Shown: one piece after another, positions 1 through 7,166 of the stretch
How positions within the stretch are numbered: position 1 is the stretch's first letter
Layout: each line of letters begins with the position of its first letter
Assembly (NCBI GenBank): GCA_052326605.1
Contig: JBKQMB010000023.1
Location: 1-64,000 of the forward strand
Source: Bog-756 sp052326605
GTDB lineage: Bacteria; Actinomycetota; Acidimicrobiia; Acidimicrobiales; RAAP-2
Direction of reading: 5' to 3'
Length of the DNA: 64,000 bases
Notes under the pieces: model-generated
The model's input: the letters and a program-made list of their open reading frames with translations, nothing else
Told to the model about the DNA's origin: nothing
The model's database searches: none
Made by a program: the position numbers and the translations under genes

Positions 1-313
1 CGTGACCGTCACCACCAGTGGCGGAACCAGCGCCGCCGAGCAGTTCACCTACCAGGCCGCACCGCCGCCCGTCCCGGTGGTGACTGGGATCACCCCGGCC
101 ACCGGCCCGGCCGCCGGAGGCACGGTAGTCACCCTCACCGGGTCCAACCTGACCGGTGGCAAAGTGACCTTCGGGTCCAAGGCCGCCACCAACGTCACCT
201 GCACTGCGAGCTCGTGCACGGCCACCTCGCCGGCCGGCACCGGCACGGTCAACGTGACCGTCACCACCAGTGGCGGAACCAGCACCGCGGAGCAGTTCAC
301 CTACCAGGCCGCC
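1..313 (+). repeat. Near-identical direct repeat encoding the ends of consecutive TIG domains
   Basis: Bases 1-60 and 253-312 differ at only two positions, giving a 252-bp period equal to one TIG domain (84 codons). More copies probably lie to the left of the window. Confidence 0.85.
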
Positions 314-778
314 GCGCAGTCCTCCAACCTGGTACCGGACCCCGGCTTCGAGAACTCTGCGGTGCCCAATGACTCCTGGGGCGGCAAGCTGGTCCGTTCG
401 GGCGCCGTGGTCCATTCCGGTTCGTGGTCGCTCGCCCAGACCACCAGCTCGAGCAGCGGCGGCTGGGATCTCGACAGCAACTCGAGCTGGTACGCGCCGA
501 TCAGCTCGGCCAAGACCTACACGGCCACCATCTGGGTGGAGGCCACCAAGACCGTCAAAGTCGATCTCAACGTTGACCTGCTCAACGCTTCCGGCTCCTA
601 CCTCGACAGCGCCAACGGCCCAACGGTCACCCTGGTCGCCAACACCTGGACCCAGCTCACCATCACCGGCATCAAACCCGCAACTGGCCAGGTATACGCC
701 GGCATGGAACCCAACTTCTCCGCCGCCACTACCGGCACCGTCATCTACTGGGATGACATGTCCCTCACCAGTCCTTGA
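2..778 (+). CDS. Secreted TIG/IPT-repeat protein with C-terminal carbohydrate-binding-like domain (5' end outside window)
   Basis: Only the last 258 codons are visible and the frame is open to the left edge, so the true start lies upstream. Residues 1-18 are the end of one immunoglobulin-like TIG/IPT domain. Residues about 24-105 form a complete one, with the family signature ITPATGPAAGGT and a Cys-Cys pair (VTCTASSC). Residues about 108-258 resemble a CBM_4_9-type beta-sandwich: they begin NLVPDPGFE, have SGSWSLA in the middle and end in VIYWDDMSL. Such proteins are exported and bind polysaccharide or neighbouring cells; the ligand here is unknown. No anchor or sorting signal is seen at the C-terminus, which ends shortly after the last beta-strand. 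The domain calls are firm; the function is inferred. Confidence 0.8.
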   Translation: MTVTTSGGTSAAEQFTYQAAPPPVPVVTGITPATGPAAGGTVVTLTGSNLTGGKVTFGSKAATNVTCTASSCTATSPAGTGTVNVTVTTSGGTSTAEQFTYQAAAQSSNLVPDPGFENSAVPNDSWGGKLVRSGAVVHSGSWSLAQTTSSSSGGWDLDSNSSWYAPISSAKTYTATIWVEATKTVKVDLNVDLLNASGSYLDSANGPTVTLVANTWTQLTITGIKPATGQVYAGMEPNFSAATTGTVIYWDDMSLTSP

Positions 779-1320
779 ACCTCGCCGGTGCGCTCGCCAT
801 CCCGCCTCTTCCGCCGAATGTGACTGCTGACCCGCCCACCAGCCCGCGTCCGCAGAACGCCCTTCCAGCGTTCGTACCTGTCCAGCACGACGGCGACTTC
901 GCGGCGCTCGGCCTCCTCTGGGTGGCCGAGCGGGAACGTCGCGACGCTGTAACCGACCTCTCTCCGCTCGCAGTCGTCGAGAACGTTGCCGGTGGCGGAA
1001 TGGGGGGACATTCGCTTTCGCATGACAATGTACCGCTCGATATCGAAGCCTTCCGATCCACCTTGGACCTGGACACCATTGGCAGGTCGGACTCGCCCCG
1101 GTCGCCGCCCTCATGGAGAGAGTGTGGGGCGAGGCTGCCAACGCCGCTCTCCTGGATGCGACCCTCGCGTTGGTAGGCAATGCATTCAGTATCGACGAAC
1201 AGTTCGACACGGGGTGTGGCCCGTGGGTAAGCATGATGGGTCAGTGCCGAGTTGGCCGCAGTATGAGCGACATCCATGGCCCATCAAGCCGGTGGTGGCT
1301 GAAGCACACAGGAGGTGCGG
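775..1320 (+). pseudogene. Possible frameshifted hypothetical gene
   Basis: No intact gene is convincing between 779 and 1556. A protein-like frame runs from about 775 to 1083 (ending LDLDTIG) and continues one frame over from 1083 (QVGLAPVAALMERVWGEAA). The two parts join smoothly if a single C is missing at about 1083. Third-position G+C is moderate, lower than in neighbouring genes, and no start with a ribosome binding site stands out. I do not recognise the product. It could be a decayed gene, a sequencing error or non-coding DNA; a minus-strand frame at 745-1023 also has codon-like composition. Confidence 0.3.
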
Positions 1321-1326
1321 GCGATC

Positions 1327-1508
1327 GTGACCAAGCGAATCATCGAGCGGTTCCTCAACCCAACGGTAGGAAGAAGTTCTCGGAGATGACCGACGACGAG
1401 ATGACGGCGTACTGCGAAGGCCCGGCGGACTGCGGCATCTTCGATTGGGTGCCGGGTAGGGGTCAGTTCGTACGGCAGCGCGTATCTATCGCAGAGGACA
1501 CTAGCTGA
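1327..1508 (+). pseudogene. Small hypothetical ORF with strong SD, broken by an apparent 1-nt deletion
   Basis: A textbook Shine-Dalgarno AGGAGGTG (1310-1317) lies 9 nt before GTG 1327. The frame reads VTKRIIERFLNP and then meets a stop at 1387-1389. A shift at about 1362 reaches the neighbouring open frame NGRKKFSEMTDDEM, which ends in EDTS at 1508. With one base restored, the product would be about 61 residues, charged and soluble. I cannot name it. Together with the frameshift just upstream, it suggests a decaying segment between the TIG gene and sodN. Confidence 0.35.
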
Positions 1509-1556
1509 GGCTGGAAATGACTCCGTAGCAGGTCGGAGGGGGTAAAGACCTTCCTG

Positions 1557-1973
1557 TTACTTCTTGGTCTCCCAGAAGATCCCGTCGATCTCCGCGATCT
1601 GGGCCAGCAGCCGGTCCGCGACCGCGACGTCATTGGTCTTCTTGGACTCGCCCGCCGTCTTGGTGGCCTTCCAGAAGAGGTCGTGCAGCTGCGGGAACTT
1701 CTCGAGGTGCTCCGGCTTGAAGTAGTCGGTCCACAGCACCCACAGGTGATGCTTGACCAGGTCGGCCCGCTCCTCCTTGATGATGGTGGCCCGGATCTTG
1801 AAGGTCTCGTCGTCAGAGGCGTTGAACTTCTCGATGGTGGCCTTGACCGACTCCGCCTCGATGCGGGCCTGAGCCGGGTCGTAGACACCACAGGGAAGGT
1901 CGCAGTGGGCGTGTGCCACCTGGGGTGGGGACAGCCGGTCGGCGATGGCGAGCAGGTGGTCTGCGATACGCAT
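1557..1973 (-). CDS. sodN: Nickel superoxide dismutase (NiSOD)
   Basis: Disproportionates superoxide to oxygen and hydrogen peroxide with a nickel centre. The diagnostic nickel hook HCDLPCGVYDP is at residues 23-33. After removal of a 22-residue propeptide, His23 becomes the N-terminal ligand and Cys24 and Cys28 the thiolate ligands; the mature chain is 116 residues, normal for the family. ATG at 1973 was chosen because AAAGGAG precedes it at the right distance; an upstream in-frame ATG at 2012 has no such support. The gene is divergent from sodX, which encodes the protease that removes the propeptide. This is the classical pairing, so the call is very secure. Confidence 0.97.
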   Translation of the reverse strand: MRIADHLLAIADRLSPPQVAHAHCDLPCGVYDPAQARIEAESVKATIEKFNASDDETFKIRATIIKEERADLVKHHLWVLWTDYFKPEHLEKFPQLHDLFWKATKTAGESKKTNDVAVADRLLAQIAEIDGIFWETKK

Positions 1974-2016
1974 GAACAAGGCTCCTTTGCTTCGGTAGGG
2001 GACGAAGGTCATCTGG

Positions 2017-2022
2017 TACAGA
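2017..2022 (+). promoter_or_regulatory. -10-like hexamer for sodX (leaderless)
   Basis: TACAGA stands 7 nt before the sodX ATG, the spacing expected of a leaderless actinobacterial transcript. It lies in the short sodN/sodX divergent gap, so both promoters must overlap. Confidence 0.35.
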
Positions 2023-2029
2023 CTGGGAC

Positions 2030-2581
2030 ATGTTGCAACTTCCGGCCACCTTACCCAGGTTCGTGGATGGCCGAACCAAGGGGTCGGCGCGGCGCCCCGG
2101 CCGATCCCGCCCGACTGCTGACCCCGCCCGCCCCGGCCGGGCCACCGGCCCCGGCTGCGGGGCGGCGCCTGCCCGCCTCCTGGTTGCCGGGGCGGCACTG
2201 GCCCTGGCCTCGGTCGCCGTCCGCCGGTCGGCTCACCGGGTGGTGGTGTCCGGGACCTCGATGGCACCTGCCTTGCAGCCGGGTGACCGGTTGGTGGTGG
2301 TGAGCGTTCCCTGGGTCCGGCAGCCCTGGCCCAGGCCCGGCGACGTCGTAGCCGTGCGCGATCCCAGGCAGGCCTCGCGCCTCCTGGTCAAGAGGGTGGC
2401 CTCGGTCAGGCCCGATGCCGGCACCCTCGAGGTGGCGGGTGATGCCCGCGAGCACAGCACCGACAGCCGGGCATTCGGCCCGGTTCCCCGGAGCTCCATC
2501 GTGGGCCGGGCGGTCTACCGGTACGCCCCCGTAGGCCGCAGCGGCCGTGGCCCGTGGCCGGAGGAGTACCATCGGGCGTGA
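2030..2581 (+). CDS. sodX: Nickel-type superoxide dismutase maturation protease (S26 family)
   Basis: Cleaves the NiSOD propeptide so that the exposed histidine can bind nickel. It is a signal-peptidase-like serine/lysine protease: the catalytic Ser77 lies in SGTSMAPALQPGDRLVV and the general-base Lys121 in LLVKRV. A hydrophobic stretch (residues about 49-64) may act as a membrane anchor. The first 45 residues are Pro/Arg/Gly rich and unlikely to be folded; GTG 2063 is an alternative start. The assignment rests on the S26 motifs plus the divergent position next to sodN. Its stop overlaps the next start (TGATG), so it is probably translated together with the RsiG-like gene. Confidence 0.9.
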   Translation: MLQLPATLPRFVDGRTKGSARRPGRSRPTADPARPGRATGPGCGAAPARLLVAGAALALASVAVRRSAHRVVVSGTSMAPALQPGDRLVVVSVPWVRQPWPRPGDVVAVRDPRQASRLLVKRVASVRPDAGTLEVAGDAREHSTDSRAFGPVPRSSIVGRAVYRYAPVGRSGRGPWPEEYHRA

Positions 2582-3123
2582 TGCAGAGCCACCGGGACGA
2601 CCTCAGCCGCCTTTTGACCGATACCTATCTCGATGGAATCGAGGCCAGGTCGCTGAGCGACATCCGGGCCATGCGCACCGAGTGCCAGCAGGCCGAGGTG
2701 GCACTCTCCTACCTCCGTCGGCTGATCCAGGGACGGCTCGACATCGCCCACGCCTATCTCGACCGTCCGGGGGATGGTGCCTCTCCGGACCTGGCGTCCC
2801 TGGTGAACGACCTGCCGGGCATCCTCTCCTCCGGCCCCGGTCGCCCGGCAGGCCCCGGCAGGCTGCCCATGCTGCTCACCCCTGACACCGAGGAGTCGGA
2901 TCTCACCGCTGAGCTCGATGCCGTGCTCGACGCCGACGAGATCGGCCGGCTGGCCGATCTGGACGTCGAGGCGCTGGGCGACCTGGCCACCCGGCTCGGG
3001 GCCCTCGAGCACCGGGTGTCTGCCGATCGACGGGCGCTGCACGAACGGATCGACAGGCTCCAGGCCGAACTGGTCGATCGGCACAAGACAGGGCGCGCCT
3101 CGGTAGACGGCCTGCTGTCATGA
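2581..3123 (+). CDS. RsiG-like c-di-GMP-responsive anti-sigma factor homologue
   Basis: A 180-residue, mostly helical protein. In Streptomyces RsiG, the anti-sigma factor of WhiG, c-di-GMP is bound by the motif E(X)3S(X)2R(X)3Q(X)3D. This protein has an exact copy at E39-S43-R46-Q50-D54 and a second copy at E143-S147-R150-H154-D158, in which the glutamine is histidine. The two copies lie on separate predicted helices joined by a Gly/Pro-rich linker (residues about 63-100), matching an antiparallel coiled-coil hairpin. ATG 2581 overlaps the sodX stop; GTG 2578 or 2554 are alternatives. Its 3' end overlaps the XRE gene by ATGA. The partner sigma factor is not in the window, so the target is unknown. 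Confidence 0.75.
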   Translation: MQSHRDDLSRLLTDTYLDGIEARSLSDIRAMRTECQQAEVALSYLRRLIQGRLDIAHAYLDRPGDGASPDLASLVNDLPGILSSGPGRPAGPGRLPMLLTPDTEESDLTAELDAVLDADEIGRLADLDVEALGDLATRLGALEHRVSADRRALHERIDRLQAELVDRHKTGRASVDGLLS

Positions 3124-3707
3124 AGGACCCGGTGCGGCAGGATGGCACCCAGTTCGTGAAGGAGCTCCCCGAACGATTCAACGAACTGGGTTCGTTCATT
3201 CGGGAGCAACGGAGTTCGGCCAGGCTCTCCCTGCGTCGACTCTCGGAGCTGGCCGGGATCTCCAACCCCTATCTCAGCCAGATCGAACGGGGTCTCCGCC
3301 GGCCGTCGGCCGAGATCCTGCAGCAGATCGCCAAGGCGCTCCGTATCTCCGCGGAGACGCTCTACGTCCAGGCCGGCATCCTCGAGAAGCCCACCGGGGA
3401 CACCGACCTCTCCCGCCACATCTTCGCCGACCACCACCTGACCGAAGAGCAGCGCCAGGCGATGCTGCGGATCTACCTCTCCTTCCGCCACGAGAACGAC
3501 GACCAGAACGATCACGACCTGGTGTCCACGCAGGCGAAAACGGGCCCCGCCGCACCCGACGTTCCGGCTGGTGCCGAGGTCGACCGGGGCCACCCGGACA
3601 CCCGGGGCGCCGGACGGTCGGAGCGTGCCGCGGCCGTCGGTGACCATGCCTTGGCCCGCAATGGAAGCTCCGCCCCCGGTGGCGAGTCCGCCTCCGCCGC
3701 CGGCTGA
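3120..3707 (+). CDS. XRE-family helix-turn-helix transcriptional regulator
   Basis: A DNA-binding regulator. The HTH_3 domain spans residues about 22-80: REQRSSARLSLRRLSELAG, then ISNPYLSQIERGLRRPSAEI with the recognition helix around YLSQIERG. A short helical segment follows (LTEEQRQAMLRIYLSF, residues about 107-122), and then a disordered Ala/Gly/Pro tail. The domain closely resembles the M. tuberculosis Rv0474 type as I remember it. It is the last gene of a tightly overlapping sodX-rsiG-like-xre set, so the three are probably co-transcribed. No effector-binding domain is visible. The binding site cannot be read from the sequence. Confidence 0.85.
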   Translation: MKDPVRQDGTQFVKELPERFNELGSFIREQRSSARLSLRRLSELAGISNPYLSQIERGLRRPSAEILQQIAKALRISAETLYVQAGILEKPTGDTDLSRHIFADHHLTEEQRQAMLRIYLSFRHENDDQNDHDLVSTQAKTGPAAPDVPAGAEVDRGHPDTRGAGRSERAAAVGDHALARNGSSAPGGESASAAG

Positions 3708-3721
3708 ACGCCACCTCCCGG

Positions 3722-3727
3722 TAGGAT
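3722..3727 (+). promoter_or_regulatory. -10-like hexamer TAGGAT for mshA
   Basis: TAGGAT lies 9 nt before ATG 3737 (12 before ATG 3740), suggesting a leaderless or near-leaderless mshA message. Confidence 0.4.
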
Positions 3728-3736
3728 CGTCGACGC

Positions 3737-4999
3737 ATGATGCGGCTGGCTGTACTTTCACTTCACACCTCGCCCCTGGCCCAACCTGGCACTGGAGACG
3801 GCGGCGGCATGAACGTCTACGTGCGCGAGCTCTCCTCCGCGCTCGCCCGCGCCGGTGTGGAGTGCGACGTTTTCACCCGTGCCTGGTCCGACGACCTCCC
3901 CGCCACCGTGAGCATCGAGCCCGGATTCCGGGTGCACCACGTGTCGGCCGGCCGGCCCGCGCCGATCGCCAAGGAGTCACTGCCCGAGGTCGTCGATGAG
4001 TTCGCCGACGGGGTGCTCAAGCGGATGAGCGGCTCGGGGGCCTTCGGCACCGCCGAGGACCTCCCCTTCGATGCCGTCCACGCCAACTACTGGCTGAGCG
4101 GTGTGGCCGGTCACCTGATCAAGCACCAGTTGAACCTCCCGCTCGTCTCGACGTTCCACACCCTCGACCGGGTCAAGGCCGAGGCCAGCCCCGAGGAAGT
4201 GGAGGCCGACTCGTCCCACCGCCGGGCCGAGGCCGAGGCTGCCGTCATCCGTTGCTCCGACATGGTGCTGGCCTCGTGCTCGGTCGAGGCCGCCCAGATC
4301 ACCGACCTCTACCACGCCGATCCGTCCCGGATCCGCATCGTGGCCCCCGGAGTCGAGCACGCCTTCTTCGGACCGGGCGACCGGGGGCAGGCCCGCCGGG
4401 CGTTGGACCTGCCCAGCCGGGCCCCCCTGCTCCTCTTCGTCGGCCGCATCCAGCCGTTGAAAGGCCTGGCGGTGGCCGTCCGGACGCTGGCCGCCCTCAT
4501 CCCCGACCATCCCGATGCCCATCTGGTCGTGGTCGGGGGTCCCAGCGGTCCTCAGGGTGACGCCGAGGTTGCCCGCGTCCACTCGCTGGTCGATTCCCTC
4601 GGCCTCGGGGAGCATGTGTTCTTCGTGCCACCCCGCCTCCACGAGCTCCTCTCCACTTACTACCGGGCCGCCGATGTCTGCCTGGTTCCCAGCCGGTCCG
4701 AGTCCTTCGGGCTGGTCGCCCTCGAGGCGGCGGCCTGCGGCACCCCGGTGGTGGCCTCGGACGTGGGGGGCCTCCGCAGTCTCATCGACCACGGTCGCAC
4801 CGGCTATCTCGTCGAGGACCCCTCGCCGGAGGCCTTCGCCGGCTGGGTGCGCCAGATCCTCGCCGAGCCGCTGTTGGCCGAGCGCCTGAGCACCGGGTCC
4901 GTTCTACGAGCACGCCGGTACACCTGGGCCAGAGCTGCCCACCTGCTCCGTGAGATCGACGACGAGCTGACGGTGGGTCGGCTCGTCGAGTGCTCGTGA
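3737..4999 (+). CDS. mshA: D-inositol-3-phosphate glycosyltransferase
   Basis: The first step of mycothiol synthesis: transfers N-acetylglucosamine from UDP-GlcNAc to 1D-myo-inositol 3-phosphate. A GT4, GT-B fold enzyme of 420 residues, the usual length. The N-terminal acceptor domain contains GDGGGMNVYVREL (residues about 18-30), typical of MshA. The donor domain contains FVGRIQPLKG (about 234) and the E(x)7E signature ESFGLVALEAAACGTPVVAS (about 317-336). ATG 3740 is an alternative start that removes one residue. It is followed with a 10-bp overlap by a YbjN gene, the same pairing as in mycobacteria (Rv0486-Rv0487), which strengthens the call against a generic glycosyltransferase. Confidence 0.93.
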   Translation: MMRLAVLSLHTSPLAQPGTGDGGGMNVYVRELSSALARAGVECDVFTRAWSDDLPATVSIEPGFRVHHVSAGRPAPIAKESLPEVVDEFADGVLKRMSGSGAFGTAEDLPFDAVHANYWLSGVAGHLIKHQLNLPLVSTFHTLDRVKAEASPEEVEADSSHRRAEAEAAVIRCSDMVLASCSVEAAQITDLYHADPSRIRIVAPGVEHAFFGPGDRGQARRALDLPSRAPLLLFVGRIQPLKGLAVAVRTLAALIPDHPDAHLVVVGGPSGPQGDAEVARVHSLVDSLGLGEHVFFVPPRLHELLSTYYRAADVCLVPSRSESFGLVALEAAACGTPVVASDVGGLRSLIDHGRTGYLVEDPSPEAFAGWVRQILAEPLLAERLSTGSVLRARRYTWARAAHLLREIDDELTVGRLVECS

Positions 5000-5514
5000 C
5001 CGACCAGTGGGGCGGCATCCTCGGCCCCGAGGAGCGTGAGGCGGTCTGCACGCTCGTCGACGCGTGGGCCGCCCGTGAGCTGGCGGCCGGGGGCGCGCTG
5101 GTGGCGGTCGACCGCCAACAGGGGGGCGACCCGGTGACGGGAGCCCCCCGTTGGTACCTCCGCCTGTGTGGAGACGAAAAGGAGTTCGTCACGGTCTGGC
5201 TGACCCTGCGCCAGCGGACCCTCCGCCACGAGACGCAGTTCATGCCCGCTCCCGAGACGAACATCGAGGCGACGTGGGAGTACCTGCTGAAGAGGAACGC
5301 CGACCTGATCGGTATGTCCTTCGCCCTGGGCGACGAGGACGCCGTCTACCTGGTCGGACGGGTGCCGGTGGCCCGGGTCGACGACGAGGAGCTGGACCGG
5401 ATCGTGGGAGCGTCGCTGGCCTACACCGACGAGTGCTTCCCGACGGCGATGTCCATCGGGTACGAGGGGCGGTACAGGCGTCGTCCGCCCTCGGACCGGT
5501 TGCCCACTGCCTGA
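4990..5514 (+). CDS. YbjN domain-containing protein
   Basis: A 174-residue soluble protein with the YbjN / type III secretion chaperone-like alpha-beta fold: YLRLCGDEKEFVTVWLTLRQ and TLRHETQFMPAPE in the first half, then helices such as IEATWEYLLKRNADL, then FALGDEDAVYLVGRVPV. The GTG start overlaps the end of mshA, so translation is coupled. Its biochemical role is unknown, but the mshA-ybjN pairing is conserved in actinobacteria, suggesting a link to mycothiol or a stress-related chaperone role. The C-terminal tail is Arg-rich. Confidence 0.8.
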   Translation: MLVTDQWGGILGPEEREAVCTLVDAWAARELAAGGALVAVDRQQGGDPVTGAPRWYLRLCGDEKEFVTVWLTLRQRTLRHETQFMPAPETNIEATWEYLLKRNADLIGMSFALGDEDAVYLVGRVPVARVDDEELDRIVGASLAYTDECFPTAMSIGYEGRYRRRPPSDRLPTA

Positions 5515-5519
5515 GCGCT

Positions 5520-5545
5520 GGCCTCCTCGGTGGGCCCCGGAGGCC
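5520..5545 (+). terminator. Hairpin after ybjN
   Basis: Perfect 7-bp arms GGCCTCC / GGAGGCC with a 12-nt loop, directly after the ybjN stop. There is no U tract, as is common in high-GC actinobacteria. Confidence 0.5.
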
Positions 5546-5589
5546 GCTTGCAACCGAGGACCGCATACGGGCCCTCTCGGGCCCACTGG

Positions 5590-5595
5590 TAGCGT
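5590..5595 (+). promoter_or_regulatory. -10-like hexamer TAGCGT for proC (leaderless)
   Basis: TAGCGT ends 6 nt before the proC ATG; with initiation about 7 nt downstream of the hexamer, the transcript would begin at the start codon. Confidence 0.45.
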
Positions 5596-5601
5596 TCCGA
5601 C

Positions 5602-6393
5602 ATGGCACCGAAGCTCTTGTTGGTCGGGGGCGGAAAGATGGGCTCCGCTCTCCTGACCGGCCTCCTCGCCGGCGGCTGGGCCCCGGTGGAGGACCTGGCG
5701 GTGAGCGAGCCGGACCAGGCTCAGCGCCGGCGGCTGGCCGATGCCCACCCCGGGCTCACGGTCGTCGACGGGCCGATCGGCGTCCCCGATGCCGTGCTGG
5801 CCGTCAAGCCGGACCTGGCCGAAGCTGTCCTACGCACGCTGGCCGCGGCAGGGGTGAGGCGGGTGCTGTCCATCGTGGCCGGGCTGTCCGCCGCCCGCCT
5901 CGAGGCTGCTCTCGACCCGGGCAGCGTTGTCGTGCGCGCCATGCCCAACACGCCATCACTGATCGGTGCCGGCGTGGCCGGCCTGTCCGGGGGCAGCATG
6001 GCCACGGCCGCCGACCTCGATTGGGCGGAGGGGATCCTCGGGGCGGTCGGCACGGTGGTGCGGCTGCCCGAGCGCCAACTCGATGCCGTGACGGGCATCT
6101 CCGGGTCGGGGCCGGCCTACGTGTTTCTGGTGGCCGAGGCGATGATCGAGGCGGGGGTCACCGCGGGGCTCACCCGCGAGGTGAGCCGTCAACTGGTGGT
6201 GGGCACCATGCTCGGCTCCGCCCGGATGATGGCCGAGACCGGCGAGGAGCCGGCCGACCTGCGGGCCGCAGTGACCTCGCCCGGGGGGACCACAGCGGCG
6301 GCGGTGCGCACGCTGGAGTTCAAGGCGGTGCGCTCGGCCTTCATCGAAGCCGTGGCCGCAGCCACGGAACGCTCCCGGCAGATTGGCCGATGA
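5602..6393 (+). CDS. proC: Pyrroline-5-carboxylate reductase
   Basis: Catalyses the last step of proline synthesis: NAD(P)H-dependent reduction of 1-pyrroline-5-carboxylate. The N-terminal Rossmann motif is LLVGGGKMGSALLTGL (residues 5-20). Family landmarks follow in order: VVRAMPNTPSLIGAG, GISGSGPAYVF and the C-terminal signature LRAAVTSPGGTTAAAVRTLE. Length is 263 residues, normal for the family. The start is supported by the leaderless promoter just upstream. The stop overlaps the start of the following lipoprotein gene. All key motifs are intact. Confidence 0.96.
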   Translation: MAPKLLLVGGGKMGSALLTGLLAGGWAPVEDLAVSEPDQAQRRRLADAHPGLTVVDGPIGVPDAVLAVKPDLAEAVLRTLAAAGVRRVLSIVAGLSAARLEAALDPGSVVVRAMPNTPSLIGAGVAGLSGGSMATAADLDWAEGILGAVGTVVRLPERQLDAVTGISGSGPAYVFLVAEAMIEAGVTAGLTREVSRQLVVGTMLGSARMMAETGEEPADLRAAVTSPGGTTAAAVRTLEFKAVRSAFIEAVAAATERSRQIGR

Positions 6394-7097
6394 CTGCCGC
6401 AGCAGTCGGCGCGACCGGGTCCGATGGCGCCGGGCGCCGGGCGCCGCGGGCGGTGCTCACCGTGGCCGCCGCCGGAGTGTCGGCCGCCACCCTGTTGACA
6501 GGCTGCGGCGGCTCGTCATCGACGTCCACTACGACTTCCCGGCCGGTAACGACAACAACCACCTCGACCACGCTTTCGCCGGCGCAGGCGGCCGAACTCA
6601 AGCCGCTGCTGCTGACCGCGGCCGACTTCCCCGCCGGCTGGGCGCTCGACTCGGGTCCGGGTGCGGGGAGCACCCAGGGCACCCCGGGATGCGTGGCCGA
6701 CCTCGCCATCATCCAGGGTTCGGCGACCCGGGCCACCGCAGTGTTCCTCGGCCCGAAGACCGACCCCGCCGACGCCATACAGACCGTAGCGTCGTTCTCA
6801 CCGGGGCTGGCGGTGCAGTCGGCCAAGGTGCTCCGCTCAGTCTTCCAGTCGTGCCAGGGCACGCTCAGCCAGGGCGAACAGTCGGCCAAGGTGGTCGTGA
6901 ACCCGCTCCACGCCGCAGCGACGGGGGACGCGGGCTTTGCCTCCCAGATGACGCTGAGCGCCGGCGGGCAGCAGGCCTACTTCAACGCCTACTACGCGGT
7001 CAAGGGCGACCTCGCCACCTTCCTCGGGTGGTACTCACCGTCGAGTTCGACCACGACGTTCGAGCAGATGGCCGCCAAGGCGTTGGCCAGGCTCTGA
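6390..7097 (+). CDS. Putative lipoprotein of the DLPAGW paralogue family
   Basis: A 235-residue exported lipoprotein. The signal peptide (residues 1-38) ends in the lipobox LLTGC, with Cys39 as the acylated residue. A Ser/Thr linker (residues about 42-60) is followed by an extracellular domain that starts LLLTAADFPAGW and carries two cysteines (near residues 110 and 154), possibly a disulphide. The same domain, with LTDLPAGW or THNDLPQGW, recurs in the two large membrane proteins at 15608 and 17236, so the window holds three paralogues. ATG 6390 overlaps the proC stop. No catalytic motif is visible; a sensor or ligand-binding role is only a guess. Confidence 0.75.
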   Translation: MTAAAVGATGSDGAGRRAPRAVLTVAAAGVSAATLLTGCGGSSSTSTTTSRPVTTTTTSTTLSPAQAAELKPLLLTAADFPAGWALDSGPGAGSTQGTPGCVADLAIIQGSATRATAVFLGPKTDPADAIQTVASFSPGLAVQSAKVLRSVFQSCQGTLSQGEQSAKVVVNPLHAAATGDAGFASQMTLSAGGQQAYFNAYYAVKGDLATFLGWYSPSSSTTTFEQMAAKALARL

Positions 7098-7166
7098 TCG
7101 GATCGAGCGGCATGCGCCATGCGCCATGTTGGGACGGGCCCTGTATCGGGGTGCTGGTGCCGTCCC

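Noticed and set aside
745..1023. A 92-residue minus-strand ORF with codon-like composition (VLDDCERREVGYSVATFPLG)
   Set aside because: It runs into the 3' end of the TIG gene, has no clear ribosome binding site, and an equally protein-like frame exists on the plus strand; neither can be preferred from the sequence alone.
5151..6389. Long plus-strand frame running upstream into the lipoprotein gene
   Set aside because: It overlaps ybjN and proC, both certain; only the part from ATG 6390 is a real gene.
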